DNA of 64,000 nt. Source: GCA-2687025 sp964473525 (GTDB lineage: Bacteria > Poribacteria > WGA-4E > GCA-2687025). How positions within the stretch are numbered: the first letter of the stretch is position 1; each line of letters starts with the position of its first letter. The stretch covers positions 1 to 64,000 of the forward strand of contig CAYYPK010000022.1 of NCBI GenBank assembly GCA_964473525.1. The letters run 5' to 3'. The notes beneath the pieces were generated by a model. That model made no database searches and was not told the DNA's origin. It saw nothing but the letters and a program-made list of their open reading frames with translations. This document shows positions 50,673-60,197 of the stretch, one piece after another. A program made the translations under genes and the position numbers.

Positions 50673-52586
50673 CTACGTCGGCGTCGGCAGGAAGTTGTAC
50701 CCGTCGCCCGTCGCGACACCGACGACCGTCCACAGGCCGGCCATGAGGTAGTCTCCCAGGATGAGGCCAAGGAAGCCCGGTCGCGCTCGGTGATACGCGC
50801 GCGGGCCGCCGACGCGTATCACGACGGACTTCACGGCCCACGCAAGGAGCAGCGAGGACCAGAGGAGGTAGGGCGCGGAGCTAGCGCCGACCGCGTACCC
50901 GATGGGGTGTAGCTGGAAGCCCACGAACCGGTGGCGTAGCGCCACGATCCCCACCGTTACCACCGCCCCGAGCAGCAGGCTGTACACCTCCAGCCATTGA
51001 GTGTCGGCGGGAGTGCGGATCGACGCCGCGGCCCGGCGGAACGGCGTGCGCGAGAACCAGCCGCCGCCGATGGTCAGAGCGGATGCGCCGTGCGAGTACC
51101 CCATCCGCAACGTGGCGACGTAACCCACGAGCAGCGAGACCGTGATAGCGACCGCGACCGCGCACGTGACGGCGCGTCCCGTCATCCTCTGCCGGCGGCC
51201 TAGGAACAGGCCGTGGATCATGTGCGGCATGGCTAGTTGCTCCCAGCCACGCATGAGCGCGTGTTGCGGGATGCCGAGGACGGGTATCGCGCCCAGGCCC
51301 ACGGCGCGCACGCCGAATAGGATGCGCACGTAATCAGTGGGGTAGAACGGCGCCTGCACCACGAGCATGCCACCGTTCGCGACCATCCACGTCAGCACGG
51401 TCGAGACCACTACGTACACTCCGACGACGGCGACGCCGATCGCAGGAGACACTCCGGCGCGCCACAGCATCAACGTCATCGCGCCCGTCGCGACGAGGAG
51501 GCCGACGGCGGCCCCTCGCTGGCTGACGTAGTCATCGGCGCCGTGGTCGCTCGACCGAGTGAGGACCGCCCGCAGCACCTGGAGGATGTGCGCGCGCGCG
51601 GTCCACGCGAGGGCAAGCGCGACAACGAGGATGGATCCCATGGACTGCCGGCTCGCGCACGTCCACGCCCGGATGGGGAGCGACGTTGCGTCGATGAGGA
51701 CGTACTGTGCCTTGAACGCGAGGAAGAAGAACCAAAAGCTGAACGACACCTCCAGCGGGAGTAAGTACCCCACCCCGATCACGCACGGGAACACCATCAG
51801 GACTATCGCTGGCCAGGCGCGTAGGGAGGCCCATGGAGCCGCCGTGAACGACCGTGACAGATTGACCACGGTCGGCAGTTCGGGCGCGCTCGGGACGTAG
51901 TGGTGCAGCCCGTTGACGCCGTGCAGAATCACCGGGGCGCTCACGCCAATCCAGAACGCGCGACGCGTGAAGAGCGACCGACCAGGGCTACCGCCGCCGC
52001 GCGTCATCATGTCCAGCGGGATGCGCGCGAGCGGGAAGCTGAATCTCTCACGCTCGACCCACGGCCGTCGAAGTATGGCGCAGACGCAGTACAGTCCCGC
52101 GAAGGCCGCCAACACGAACGCCGTCCAGAACGCCAGGGGCGCCAGCCAGACGCGCCAGGGGATGCGCGCGCCTCCCCCGACAGGGCGGTCAAAGAAGGCG
52201 TGAGCGGCGGCCTCGTCGGCGACGTACGTCCACTTCGGCAGCGCGGAGACGAGAAGCGCGCGCCAGTCGTTCTCCGGTGTCGCGTAGTGCAAGGGAGCCG
52301 CGAGCAGCGGGACAAGGAACGCGACCACGCCGCGTAGCGGGATCACGCTGGCGGCCGCCGCCATGATCCAGATCGTGGCGACCTCGGCGCCGTCGAGACC
52401 GCGCCAACCCGGCAGGCGCCTGGCGAGCCAGTTCGCGGGAAGGACGATCAGCGCGAGGAACACGAGCGGCGCCAGAGGCAGCGAGCCGCCGAGGGACGCC
52501 CCGCGCGCGTAGTAGTTGTTGTACGGGGCCACGGCGCTCTGGAGCACGACCCACGCCGTCCCGATAAGGATGGATCGTCTCGACAT
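50673..52586 (-). CDS. Large polytopic membrane protein (DUF6785/DUF6784-like)
   Basis: A 637-residue inner-membrane protein with about 14 membrane helices. The opening SILIGTAWVVLQSAVAPYNN, the ERERFSFPLARIPLDMM segment and the closing GLILGDYLMAGLWTVVG recall the DUF6785/DUF6784 proteins, oligopeptide-transporter-like proteins common in Planctomycetes and related phyla whose function is unknown. The ATG at 52586 is preferred; 56 extra codons overlap the divergent sulfatase start. It may import a substrate for the sulfatase or the catabolic genes downstream, but this is only context. Family assignment is from memory. Confidence 0.7.
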   Translation of the reverse strand: MSRRSILIGTAWVVLQSAVAPYNNYYARGASLGGSLPLAPLVFLALIVLPANWLARRLPGWRGLDGAEVATIWIMAAAASVIPLRGVVAFLVPLLAAPLHYATPENDWRALLVSALPKWTYVADEAAAHAFFDRPVGGGARIPWRVWLAPLAFWTAFVLAAFAGLYCVCAILRRPWVERERFSFPLARIPLDMMTRGGGSPGRSLFTRRAFWIGVSAPVILHGVNGLHHYVPSAPELPTVVNLSRSFTAAPWASLRAWPAIVLMVFPCVIGVGYLLPLEVSFSFWFFFLAFKAQYVLIDATSLPIRAWTCASRQSMGSILVVALALAWTARAHILQVLRAVLTRSSDHGADDYVSQRGAAVGLLVATGAMTLMLWRAGVSPAIGVAVVGVYVVVSTVLTWMVANGGMLVVQAPFYPTDYVRILFGVRAVGLGAIPVLGIPQHALMRGWEQLAMPHMIHGLFLGRRQRMTGRAVTCAVAVAITVSLLVGYVATLRMGYSHGASALTIGGGWFSRTPFRRAAASIRTPADTQWLEVYSLLLGAVVTVGIVALRHRFVGFQLHPIGYAVGASSAPYLLWSSLLLAWAVKSVVIRVGGPRAYHRARPGFLGLILGDYLMAGLWTVVGVATGDGYNFLPTPT

Positions 52587-52741
52587 GCATCCGCCCGCTC
52601 GCCAGGCTTGACCCGACGCTGCCAACCTCCATACCATGCGTTCCCGGCGCAGCATACCGGTCGGGCGCCGAATCGACAACTTGCCGCCCCGTTCCACCTC
52701 GCGTCCTACTACGACCGCTTGTCGACAGGGAGCGCACAGCC

Positions 52742-54133
52742 ATGGGTGACGCACGGCGCCCGAACATCCTCGTGTTCCTCACGGACGACCACGGTCAGTG
52801 GGCGCTCCCGACGTACGGTAACCGGGAGATCATCGCTCCGAACATCGACTTTCTTGCGTCGTCCGGCGCGCGGTTGTCGAACGCCTTCACTCCGTCCCCG
52901 GTGTGCTCGCCCGCGCGGGCCAGCTTCTTCACCGGCCGCTTGCCGTCGCAGCACGGTGTGCACGACTGGCTGCGCGAATCAGAGCAGGCGCTAACGCATC
53001 CCGGCATCGACGATCAGACCAACATAGCCGAACTGCTCCAGGAAGCTGGCTACTATACGGGGCTGGTCGGCAAGTGGCACGCAGCGCGATCCGCCGAACC
53101 GAAACGTGGCTTCGACCGGTGGTTCAGCTATCAGGTGGCGCAGTACCCGCACTTTGGTGAGCAGAACTTCTCGGACCAGGGCGAGCATGTCCAGCGCACA
53201 GGCCACCAGTCGACGCTGCTCACGGACGAAGCCGTCAGCTTCCTGCGCGACCGCCCGTACGATCAGCCGTTCTTCCTCTTCGTTGGGTACGTCAACACCC
53301 ACACGCCGCACACCCAGCAACCGGAGCGCCTGGTGGCGCACTACCGCAACGCGACGTTCGACGACATCCCAGACGAGCAACCCGCCGAATGCCACGGCGC
53401 GGGACGGCGTAAGATGCCGGACAGAGACGCCCTACGTGAGGAGTGGGCGCAGTACTACGCTTCCGTCACGATGATCGACGACCAGGTCGGCCGCCTACTC
53501 GACGAGCTGGACGCGCAGGACGAGATGGCGAACACGCTTGTGATCTACACGGGCGACCACGGCCACATGAACGGTCACCACGGCCTCTTCAACAAGGGCA
53601 ACGGCACGGTGCCTCAGAACTTCATCGAGGAGTCCATCCGCGTCCCCTGCGTCTTGGCGTGGCACGACCGCATCGACGGGGGTCAGTCGGCGGACGAGAT
53701 GGTGGACCTCTGCGACGTGTACGCCACGGTCCTCGACGCCGCGGGCGTGCGGCTCACGGATGAGAGGCGCGAGGAGATCGACTCGCCGGGCGCGTCGTTC
53801 CTCCCGCTGCTCACGGGCGGGCAGACGGAGTGGAAGGGCACGCAGTTCTGCGAATACGGCAACGCCAGGATGGCGCGCACGGCGTCGCACAAGCTCATCG
53901 TGCGCTATCCCGGCCCTAACGGCACGTTCCCGAACGAGCTGTACGACCTCGAGAACGACCCGCGCGAGCGGCTGAACCGCTACGAGGACGCTGCGTACGC
54001 CTCCGTGCGGGCCGAGATGGAGGCGACGCTCGCAGCGCACTTCGAGCGGTACGAGATGGCCGGGAGAGGCGGCGCCGACATCGTGAGCCAGCCCATGTGC
54101 AATCCGAACGAGCCATGGCGCGCGGAGCTATAG
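52742..54133 (+). CDS. Type I sulfatase without signal peptide
   Basis: A 463-residue sulfatase of the alkaline-phosphatase superfamily. Metal residues appear in ILVFLTDDHGQW (Asp15, Asp16) and YTGDHGHMNGHHG, and the formylglycine motif is Cys55-Ser-Pro-Ala-Arg59 (VCSPARASFFTGRLP), the cysteine type that needs a formylglycine-generating enzyme; none is in the window. There is no signal peptide, as MGDARRPN leads straight into the first strand, so it is probably cytoplasmic and acts on small imported sulfate esters. CAGGGAG precedes the ATG. It is divergent from the polytopic membrane protein gene across 155 bases. Confidence 0.92.
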   Translation: MGDARRPNILVFLTDDHGQWALPTYGNREIIAPNIDFLASSGARLSNAFTPSPVCSPARASFFTGRLPSQHGVHDWLRESEQALTHPGIDDQTNIAELLQEAGYYTGLVGKWHAARSAEPKRGFDRWFSYQVAQYPHFGEQNFSDQGEHVQRTGHQSTLLTDEAVSFLRDRPYDQPFFLFVGYVNTHTPHTQQPERLVAHYRNATFDDIPDEQPAECHGAGRRKMPDRDALREEWAQYYASVTMIDDQVGRLLDELDAQDEMANTLVIYTGDHGHMNGHHGLFNKGNGTVPQNFIEESIRVPCVLAWHDRIDGGQSADEMVDLCDVYATVLDAAGVRLTDERREEIDSPGASFLPLLTGGQTEWKGTQFCEYGNARMARTASHKLIVRYPGPNGTFPNELYDLENDPRERLNRYEDAAYASVRAEMEATLAAHFERYEMAGRGGADIVSQPMCNPNEPWRAEL

Positions 54134-54139
54134 CCGCAG

Positions 54140-55114
54140 CTAGACGCCACGGTCGGCGAACGCGCTGCTCAGGATCTCCAGGATCAGCTCGTCGTAGCTG
54201 ATGCCTGCGGTCGCCGCTTGCGCGGGCAGATCGCTGAGGTCGGTCAGCCCTGGCAGCGTGTTTATCTCCGTGATGAACGGCTCGCCGTCAGGAGTGACCA
54301 TCATGTCCACACGTGACACGCCGTGGCAACCAAGAGCCGCGTGAGCCCGCCGCGCGATGTCCTGCACCCGGGCGGTGGCATCGTCCTGAAGCCGCGCGGG
54401 GAGGAAGAACGCCGTCATGCCGGCTGTGTATTTGGCTTCGTAGTCGTAGAATTCGTTCTTCGGGACCAGCTCCAGCACCGGTAGCGGCCGCGTGGCGCGC
54501 CCCACGCCCAGGATGCCGACCGTCACTTCCATCCCGGGAACGTACTTCTCGGCGAATATCTGCCGGAAGTCGTAGTGCGTCTTCGTCATCACGCCCTTCA
54601 GCAGGTCGCGTTCGCGCACGACGGTGACGCCCAGGCTCGATCCCTCGGCGACGGGCTTCACGATCAACGGGAATCCGAGCGTGTCGGCCACTTCGCCAAC
54701 GCGCGAGCGCACGTCGTCGTCGGCTGCCACGGCGACCCAGGGCGGTGTCGGAAGTCCCTCGACTTGCAGTATCTGCTTGGTCTTCAGCTTGTTCATTGCC
54801 AGCGAGCTGGCGAGGACGCCCGACCCCGTGTACCGGTAGCCCAACGTGTCGAGACACCCCTGCATCTCGCCGTCCTCGCCGCCACGGCCGTGCAGGGCCA
54901 GGAAGACCGCGTCGGGTGAATACTCCGTGAGTGTCTCCAGCCAGTCCTCGTGCCGAGGATCGACCGCGACAGTCGCGATGCTCGCTCGCTTCAGCGCTGC
55001 GAGCACGTTGGCGCCCGACCGAAGGGACACCTCCCGCTCGCCAGACATGCCCCCGAGCATGACGGCGACGCGTCGGTCGGCAAGTTGCTCGCTCAGCTCT
55101 CGTAGGCGTGACAC
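54140..55114 (-). CDS. ddl: D-alanine--D-alanine ligase
   Basis: A 324-residue ATP-grasp enzyme joining two D-alanines for peptidoglycan. Signatures: VAVMLGGMSGEREVSLRSG, FLALHGRGGEDGEMQG, FPLIVKPVAEGSSLGV in the ATP-grasp, and ITEINTLPGLTDLSDLPAQA at the C-terminus. GTG start at 55114 with CAGGAGG upstream. It shows that the cell makes ordinary peptidoglycan precursors, which many Planctomycetes and Chlamydiae were long thought to lack. Last gene of the seven-gene minus operon. Confidence 0.95.
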   Translation of the reverse strand: MSRLRELSEQLADRRVAVMLGGMSGEREVSLRSGANVLAALKRASIATVAVDPRHEDWLETLTEYSPDAVFLALHGRGGEDGEMQGCLDTLGYRYTGSGVLASSLAMNKLKTKQILQVEGLPTPPWVAVAADDDVRSRVGEVADTLGFPLIVKPVAEGSSLGVTVVRERDLLKGVMTKTHYDFRQIFAEKYVPGMEVTVGILGVGRATRPLPVLELVPKNEFYDYEAKYTAGMTAFFLPARLQDDATARVQDIARRAHAALGCHGVSRVDMMVTPDGEPFITEINTLPGLTDLSDLPAQAATAGISYDELILEILSSAFADRGV

Positions 55115-55135
55115 GTCGAGTCCTCCTGCAGGCCC

Positions 55136-56029
55136 TCAGGCGATGATTCCGGCGGCGCGGAACTCCTTAAGGAAGACGGCGGAATCCACGCGATCGGTAC
55201 GCACGCTTGCGTACCGCACGCCCAGACTCGCGGCCAGCCCAGGGGTCGCCGCGAGCAAGGCGTCCCGTCGCCGCGCGTAGGCGCCGGCCGCGTTCTCGTC
55301 CCACCGTACGTCACGCGCGCGTAGTGTCTCGACATCGGTGACACGCAACGGCCCGGGCGCCGGCGTATCGAAGAGGGCGGCGGGCACAACGTGCGCGGCG
55401 GCAGCTTCGAATGGCGTCAGCGCCCGGAAGCAGGCGCGCGTGGACGCCTCGTCAAGAAAGTCCGAGAGCAGGACGAACACACCTGTGTCGCGACTCCGAG
55501 CGGCGTACGTTCGTAGCGCGCGCGCCACATCCGCATCTGGCTGGCTGTCCAGCGTGGCGAGGCCGGCGTCGATGGAGGCGATGCCGCCGGCTCGCGTCGC
55601 GCGGGCGACTTCAACGGCAGACCTGCCAACGCCAACGAGTTTCACCGTAGCGCCTGCCGCCAGCCCTACGTACGCCACGCCGCGCGCCAGCGCGCGGGCG
55701 GCATCGAGGCCGTTCGGGTCGCCTACAGACATCGAGGCGCTCACGTCGATGCCGATGTGGACGGGAAGCGCGGAGTCGCGCGCGTGCCGCTTCACGACGA
55801 GGCGTTCCGTGCGGGCGGCGGCGTTCCAGTCCACACGGCGCAGGTCGTCGCCCGGCGCGTACGGTCGGTGGTCGACGAACTCCATGCGGCCGCCAACGCC
55901 CTTCCCGACACGATCGCCTAACCGGTACGACCGGTGTGGCACGTGCGCGACGACGCGCAAGCCGCGCAGGTCGGACAGGTCGACCGCGCAGCGAGGCGTT
56001 CCCGTCGGTGTGACGCTGAGGTTACTCAT
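55136..56029 (-). CDS. DUF58-domain protein
   Basis: A 297-residue cytoplasmic protein of the DUF58 group. The family signature is FVDHRPYAPGDDLRRVDWNAAART, here seen as EFVDHRPYAPGDD and LRRVDWN, followed by a von Willebrand-like domain with a MIDAS motif (HIGIDVSASMS, then LSDF). Such proteins usually pair with MoxR ATPases and act in assembly or stress functions; no MoxR gene is adjacent. The ATG at 56029 has GCGGAGG upstream; the longer frame overlaps hpt. It sits 64 bases after hpt and 21 before ddl. Confidence 0.88.
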   Translation of the reverse strand: MSNLSVTPTGTPRCAVDLSDLRGLRVVAHVPHRSYRLGDRVGKGVGGRMEFVDHRPYAPGDDLRRVDWNAAARTERLVVKRHARDSALPVHIGIDVSASMSVGDPNGLDAARALARGVAYVGLAAGATVKLVGVGRSAVEVARATRAGGIASIDAGLATLDSQPDADVARALRTYAARSRDTGVFVLLSDFLDEASTRACFRALTPFEAAAAHVVPAALFDTPAPGPLRVTDVETLRARDVRWDENAAGAYARRRDALLAATPGLAASLGVRYASVRTDRVDSAVFLKEFRAAGIIA

Positions 56030-56093
56030 GGCGCGTGCCTCCGCGACGTACGCGCATCGCTCAACAGCCGAACGGCCCACGCGGCGTCCTCGG

Positions 56094-56645
56094 TTACTCA
56101 GTGGACGAGTCAGCCGGCTCCAGGACAGCGATGTACGGGAGCTGGCGGAACCAGCCGTCGTGGTCGAGACCGTAGCCCACGACGAATTCGTCCGGGATCT
56201 CAAACCCAACGTAGTCCACCGCGACGTCCTCTACCCGGCGTGATGGCTTGTCCAGCAGCGCGCAGACGCGGACCGAGAGCGGAGCGTGCGTTTGCAGGTG
56301 GTCCATGACGTAGCGCAGCGTGCGGCCCGTGTCGGCAATGTCCTCGACGAGCAGCACGTGCCTGCCCTCAATGGATGTCGTCAGGTGCGCGTGCCACTCG
56401 AATTGCCCTGAGGACTCCGCGCCAACGTAGCTCGACACGCCGAGGAAGTCCACCTTCACGGGTATATCCAGCGCGCGCGTCAGGTCCGCGAGGAATATGT
56501 ACGACCCCTTGAGAACGGCGATGAGCGTGACATCCCGACCCGCGTAGTCGCGGGATATGGTGGCGGCGAGGCCAGCTACACGCTCCGCGACGCGCCGCGC
56601 GTCGAACAGCGTCCGGCCGATCTGACGCCCGTTGACGGACTTCAT
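56094..56645 (-). CDS. hpt: Hypoxanthine phosphoribosyltransferase
   Basis: A 183-residue purine-salvage enzyme making IMP or GMP from base and PRPP. The PRPP-binding motif is VLLVEDIADTGRTL, with LIAVLKGSYIFLADL before it and the C-terminal VGFEIPDEFVVGYGLD that binds the base. The ATG at 56645 overlaps the TilS stop (ATGA), a classic tilS-hpt pairing found in many bacteria. The further upstream frame lies inside tilS and is rejected. Confidence 0.95.
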   Translation of the reverse strand: MKSVNGRQIGRTLFDARRVAERVAGLAATISRDYAGRDVTLIAVLKGSYIFLADLTRALDIPVKVDFLGVSSYVGAESSGQFEWHAHLTTSIEGRHVLLVEDIADTGRTLRYVMDHLQTHAPLSVRVCALLDKPSRRVEDVAVDYVGFEIPDEFVVGYGLDHDGWFRQLPYIAVLEPADSSTE

Positions 56646-58054
56646 GGTGGCGACATCTCCGCGTCGACGATGAGGATACGGGGCGTGCCGCCGGTGACGG
56701 CGTACCGTCCGTCCGCGCGCATGCCCACGACCCAGATGACGTCGTCCCCAGCGCATAGGACCGTGACGTTGCGTCGTTCGTCGGCGGGCAGTTGGGCGTC
56801 GCTCAGAAAGGCCCCGACCTTCTTCGACCCGTCGAGACCGAACGGGTGGAAGCGGTCGCCGTGGCGCCACCGTCGCAGCGACAGCGGGCCTGGCAGGGCC
56901 GCCGCGTCGTACGCCGCCTGCGTCGACGGCAGAGGCCCGCGCTTGAAGCGTCTCTGCGCGTGGAATCTGGTCCTGACAGCCACTCCAGCGTCTGGCAGTT
57001 CGGCGCGGCCCGGCGTGGGCACCGGCACGGCTGCCCGCGACAGTGGTAGGGCCGCCCCGTCGCCTGCTTCGACGACGACCACGCGCGGCCCGCGGCGTTC
57101 CAGCGCCACGCTACGCGTGATCCACAAGGCCGACGGCTCGCCCGACGCTACGTACCCACGGGCGCGTTCGGTCTCCTCGAAGCTAAGCGGCCGCCCGACG
57201 GCGGTTGGCGCCAACCACAGACGCGCGACACGACGCGCGATGGCGACGGGCAGGGCGTCGAATGCCGCCGAGTCCATGCCGTCGTCGTCCACGGCTTCGC
57301 GCAGCGCGGCGGTCGCCATCTCGTCCAGGAGGGCGGACTCGTCGCGAAGGACAGCGGATGTGGCGGCCAGCGCTCGCCGCGCGCGCGGGTTGTAGTCGCG
57401 CTCCAGCAGGGGCAGCAGATCGTGCCTCACCCGGTTGCGCAGGTGCTCGCGGGAGGCGTTGGAGGCGTCCTCGACGTGCGTGACGCCGCGCGCCGTGAGG
57501 TACTCGCGGACATCACGCCCGCTGAACTCGAGCAGAGGTCTTATCCACAGATCGTCGCGAGTGGGAGCCATGGCCGCCAGTCCGCCGCTGCCCGCGCCCC
57601 TTAGCAGCCGCATGAGCACGGTCTCCGCCACGTCGTCCCGATGGTGTCCGACGGCGACGCGAGACGCCTCGATCTCGGTGGCGACCCGCTCCAGGTAGTC
57701 GCGTCGCGCGGCGCGCGCGGCCGACTCGATCGACTCGCCGCTCGACTCGCCCAACGCGCGTACATCGACGCTGTCCACGTGCGCGGGCACGCCCCGCTGC
57801 TCCGCCTGCGTGGCGACAAACGCCGCGTCGGCGTCGCTCGCGTCGCCCCGCAACTGGTGGTTGAGATGCGCCACGGCGACCGTGACCTCCAGGCGTTCGC
57901 GGAGGGACATCAGCGCGTCCAGAAGCGCGATGGAGTCGGCGCCGCCGGACACGCCGACGAGAATGAGCGATCCCTTGGGCGCGAGGCCCTCCCGCTCCCA
58001 CGCATTGGCGAACCGGTCACGGAAGCGTCGGACCGTGGGTGACTCTTGAGGCAT
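56642..58054 (-). CDS. tilS: tRNA(Ile)-lysidine synthase
   Basis: A 470-residue essential enzyme that converts C34 of tRNA-Ile(CAU) to lysidine. The ATP-pyrophosphatase loop is LVGVSGGADSIALLDAL (about 32-48), followed by VAHLNHQLRGDASDADA, the HHRDDVAETVLMRLLRGAG segment and IRPLL. C-terminal TilS domains run to RYAVTGGTPR. The matching tRNA gene is not in the window. It is 21 bases downstream of the GNAT gene and overlaps hpt. Confidence 0.95.
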   Translation of the reverse strand: MPQESPTVRRFRDRFANAWEREGLAPKGSLILVGVSGGADSIALLDALMSLRERLEVTVAVAHLNHQLRGDASDADAAFVATQAEQRGVPAHVDSVDVRALGESSGESIESAARAARRDYLERVATEIEASRVAVGHHRDDVAETVLMRLLRGAGSGGLAAMAPTRDDLWIRPLLEFSGRDVREYLTARGVTHVEDASNASREHLRNRVRHDLLPLLERDYNPRARRALAATSAVLRDESALLDEMATAALREAVDDDGMDSAAFDALPVAIARRVARLWLAPTAVGRPLSFEETERARGYVASGEPSALWITRSVALERRGPRVVVVEAGDGAALPLSRAAVPVPTPGRAELPDAGVAVRTRFHAQRRFKRGPLPSTQAAYDAAALPGPLSLRRWRHGDRFHPFGLDGSKKVGAFLSDAQLPADERRNVTVLCAGDDVIWVVGMRADGRYAVTGGTPRILIVDAEMSPP

Positions 58055-58075
58055 GGCAGCGGCCGCGCGAGGGCC

Positions 58076-58546
58076 TTACTCCACCGGTTCGAGGTCGTAG
58101 ACTACGTAGCCCGATGCCTTCATGCCCAGGCGCTCGTACACGGCCTGCGCCGCCGCGTTGTGCTCTTCCACGTAGAGGCGTATCGCGGGCACGCCCAACG
58201 CGCGGGCCTCCGCCAGGGCGTGTTCGTAGAGCGCGCGGAAGACGCCGGAGCGGCGGTAGTCGGGCGCCACGTAGACGCTCTGTATCCACCACATGGGGCC
58301 GTTGCGCCAGTCGCTCCACTCCGTCGTAAGCAGCAACTGTCCTATGACCACTCCCGCGGCCTCTGCGACGAAGTAGCGTCCCTTCGCCTCGTCCGCGAGC
58401 GCGGCGAGAACTCCAGCCCGCACGGTGGCTGGCGTCAACGCCAAGCCCTCCGTCTCGCGGGCCATGCGGATGTTGTACTCCGCGAGCACGTCGCGGTCAT
58501 CCGTCGTGGCGTCGCGGACACGGACCTCATCCATCGGCAGCGTCAT
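58076..58546 (-). CDS. GNAT-family N-acetyltransferase
   Basis: A 156-residue acetyltransferase with the acetyl-CoA loop in SVYVAPDYRRSGVFRALYE (the Q/RxxGxG/A variant RRSGVF), and closing motif YVEEHNAAAQAVYERLGMKA. Acceptor unknown. It overlaps the end of the polytopic membrane protein gene by 20 bases, so its translation is coupled to it. A later ATG (codon 5, MDEVRVRDAT) could be the real start. Confidence 0.85.
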   Translation of the reverse strand: MTLPMDEVRVRDATTDDRDVLAEYNIRMARETEGLALTPATVRAGVLAALADEAKGRYFVAEAAGVVIGQLLLTTEWSDWRNGPMWWIQSVYVAPDYRRSGVFRALYEHALAEARALGVPAIRLYVEEHNAAAQAVYERLGMKASGYVVYDLEPVE

Positions 58547-60197
58547 GTGAAGGCATGTCCTTCCGTCGATAGAGCTGCATCATACCGCGAGGCTCCGAGG
58601 TGTGGATGAGATGATACCCCTCCGCGAGCTGGCGCTGTATGGACTTCGTGTCGGGGTGGTCGCGCTGACCCTCGCGGATGTTCCACACGAGCACGTAGTC
58701 GACGCGTCCACCGGTCTTCGCCACGTACGCCGGTATGTCCACCTTGGGCGGCTGCGCTTCGAGCGTGCCCATGTGCTGGAAGGCGTTCAGCTCGTAGCGG
58801 AAGAGTACCGGGAAGTAGGTCGTGTTGCCCTCGTAGTTGTCGAGCTCCACGATGCGGCGCTGCGCGGCGATGTGTCCCGACGCGTGCAGGAACAGTCCGA
58901 TCCGCTTCGAGAGGAACGCGCCCTCGTCGTGCCCAACGTGCGTGAAGCACAGTGGCAGGAGAGTCGAGTTAGGCGCGATCTGGTCCGCCGCCGACATGTA
59001 CTCGTCCAGGTAGTCGTTGAGGCGCGCGTACGTCGAGGTGTGCAACGCGACCATGGCCAGGGCGAGCGCCGCTGCCACGCCCTGTATCGCATACCGGCTG
59101 ACGCGGCCGTACGTCTGCGCTGCGAACCAGAGCGACAGGGCGAGAAACGGGTACAGGATCAGTCGGTGACTGATGAAGCCGCCGCCGGACATCGCGTTCG
59201 GCGCGCGGAAGTACACCAACACGTAACCCGCCGCCACCAGCAGCAAGCCGTCCCACCTGTTCCATTGCCGCAGCACGACCTTGCGCACGATGGCGTATGC
59301 CGCCAACGAGGCGAACAGCCAGAACACCCCGCGCGACAGCAGTTCCTCGCTTGCGTGGTACGACACGAGGGACTCGACCATGTACAGCCGGTCCCACTGG
59401 AGCTTCGCTGCCAGTGGCGCGGACCGAGCCGTGCCCTTCTGCGACAGGAAGTTGAGCGTCAGCGCCAGTGTCGGAAGCAGGGCGCAGAACGCAACGAGGC
59501 AGCGGCTTCGGAAGCCCTTCCAGACATCCGCCATGCCCGCCGCTTCGCGCCGACGTACGCCGACCAGATCCGCGGCCGTCGCGGTCAGAGCCAAGCTCCC
59601 GATGGCGAGGTACGCGGTGATGAGTGAGAAGATGTGCGCGAAGTACAGCCCAAGCGACGCGACCGCGAGCAGGACCGCGTGCCGGAGACCCATCCTGTCG
59701 CCGTGCCGGAGCCAGACACCCAACACGAACAGGTACGCCGGCAGGCTGTAGCAGAAGTTGTAGAAGCCCATGTGGAGCAGGTAGTTGTACGTGAACGGCA
59801 GCGCGAGGACGGCGATCCATCCCGCCCCTGGGCGGACGGACGCGGCCGCGTACCGGGCCGACAGCGCGAAGAGCAGCACGTACCCGGTAAGCAGCAGCTT
59901 CTCCGCGACAAGCATGGGCACGACGTACATCAGCGCGGCGAGGATGAGATGGCCCGCCCAGTTCGGCTCCGGGTTCTTGTTGAGTACGTAGTATTCGCGG
60001 AAGACCGTGCGGTCGGGGTGGTTGTACTCGCGCAGCACGTTGGCGTTGTTGATGTGCGCGGGGCCGTCCTGGGAGGGGAAGTACTTCGCCGACCAGATCG
60101 GCACGAGGTGCAGGACGACGAGCGCCGCGTACACCGCGTTCTCAGGTACGCGGAGCCACGCGCGCGCGGCCCGCGTGGGCTCCGCGAGGAGCTTCAT
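58527..60197 (-). CDS. Polytopic membrane protein, GT-C glycosyltransferase-like
   Basis: A 556-residue protein with about 11 membrane helices in the first 400 residues and a soluble periplasmic-side C-terminal domain. After the first helix comes FPSQDGPAHINNAN, an acidic motif where GT-C enzymes (which use lipid-linked sugars) carry catalytic Asp/Glu. TYNYLLHMGFYNFCYSLPAYL is another distinctive stretch. It may add sugars to an envelope component, but no family could be fixed. It starts in a four-base overlap with xerC and overlaps the GNAT gene, lying oddly among housekeeping genes. Confidence 0.7.
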   Translation of the reverse strand: MKLLAEPTRAARAWLRVPENAVYAALVVLHLVPIWSAKYFPSQDGPAHINNANVLREYNHPDRTVFREYYVLNKNPEPNWAGHLILAALMYVVPMLVAEKLLLTGYVLLFALSARYAAASVRPGAGWIAVLALPFTYNYLLHMGFYNFCYSLPAYLFVLGVWLRHGDRMGLRHAVLLAVASLGLYFAHIFSLITAYLAIGSLALTATAADLVGVRRREAAGMADVWKGFRSRCLVAFCALLPTLALTLNFLSQKGTARSAPLAAKLQWDRLYMVESLVSYHASEELLSRGVFWLFASLAAYAIVRKVVLRQWNRWDGLLLVAAGYVLVYFRAPNAMSGGGFISHRLILYPFLALSLWFAAQTYGRVSRYAIQGVAAALALAMVALHTSTYARLNDYLDEYMSAADQIAPNSTLLPLCFTHVGHDEGAFLSKRIGLFLHASGHIAAQRRIVELDNYEGNTTYFPVLFRYELNAFQHMGTLEAQPPKVDIPAYVAKTGGRVDYVLVWNIREGQRDHPDTKSIQRQLAEGYHLIHTSEPRGMMQLYRRKDMPSHDAADG

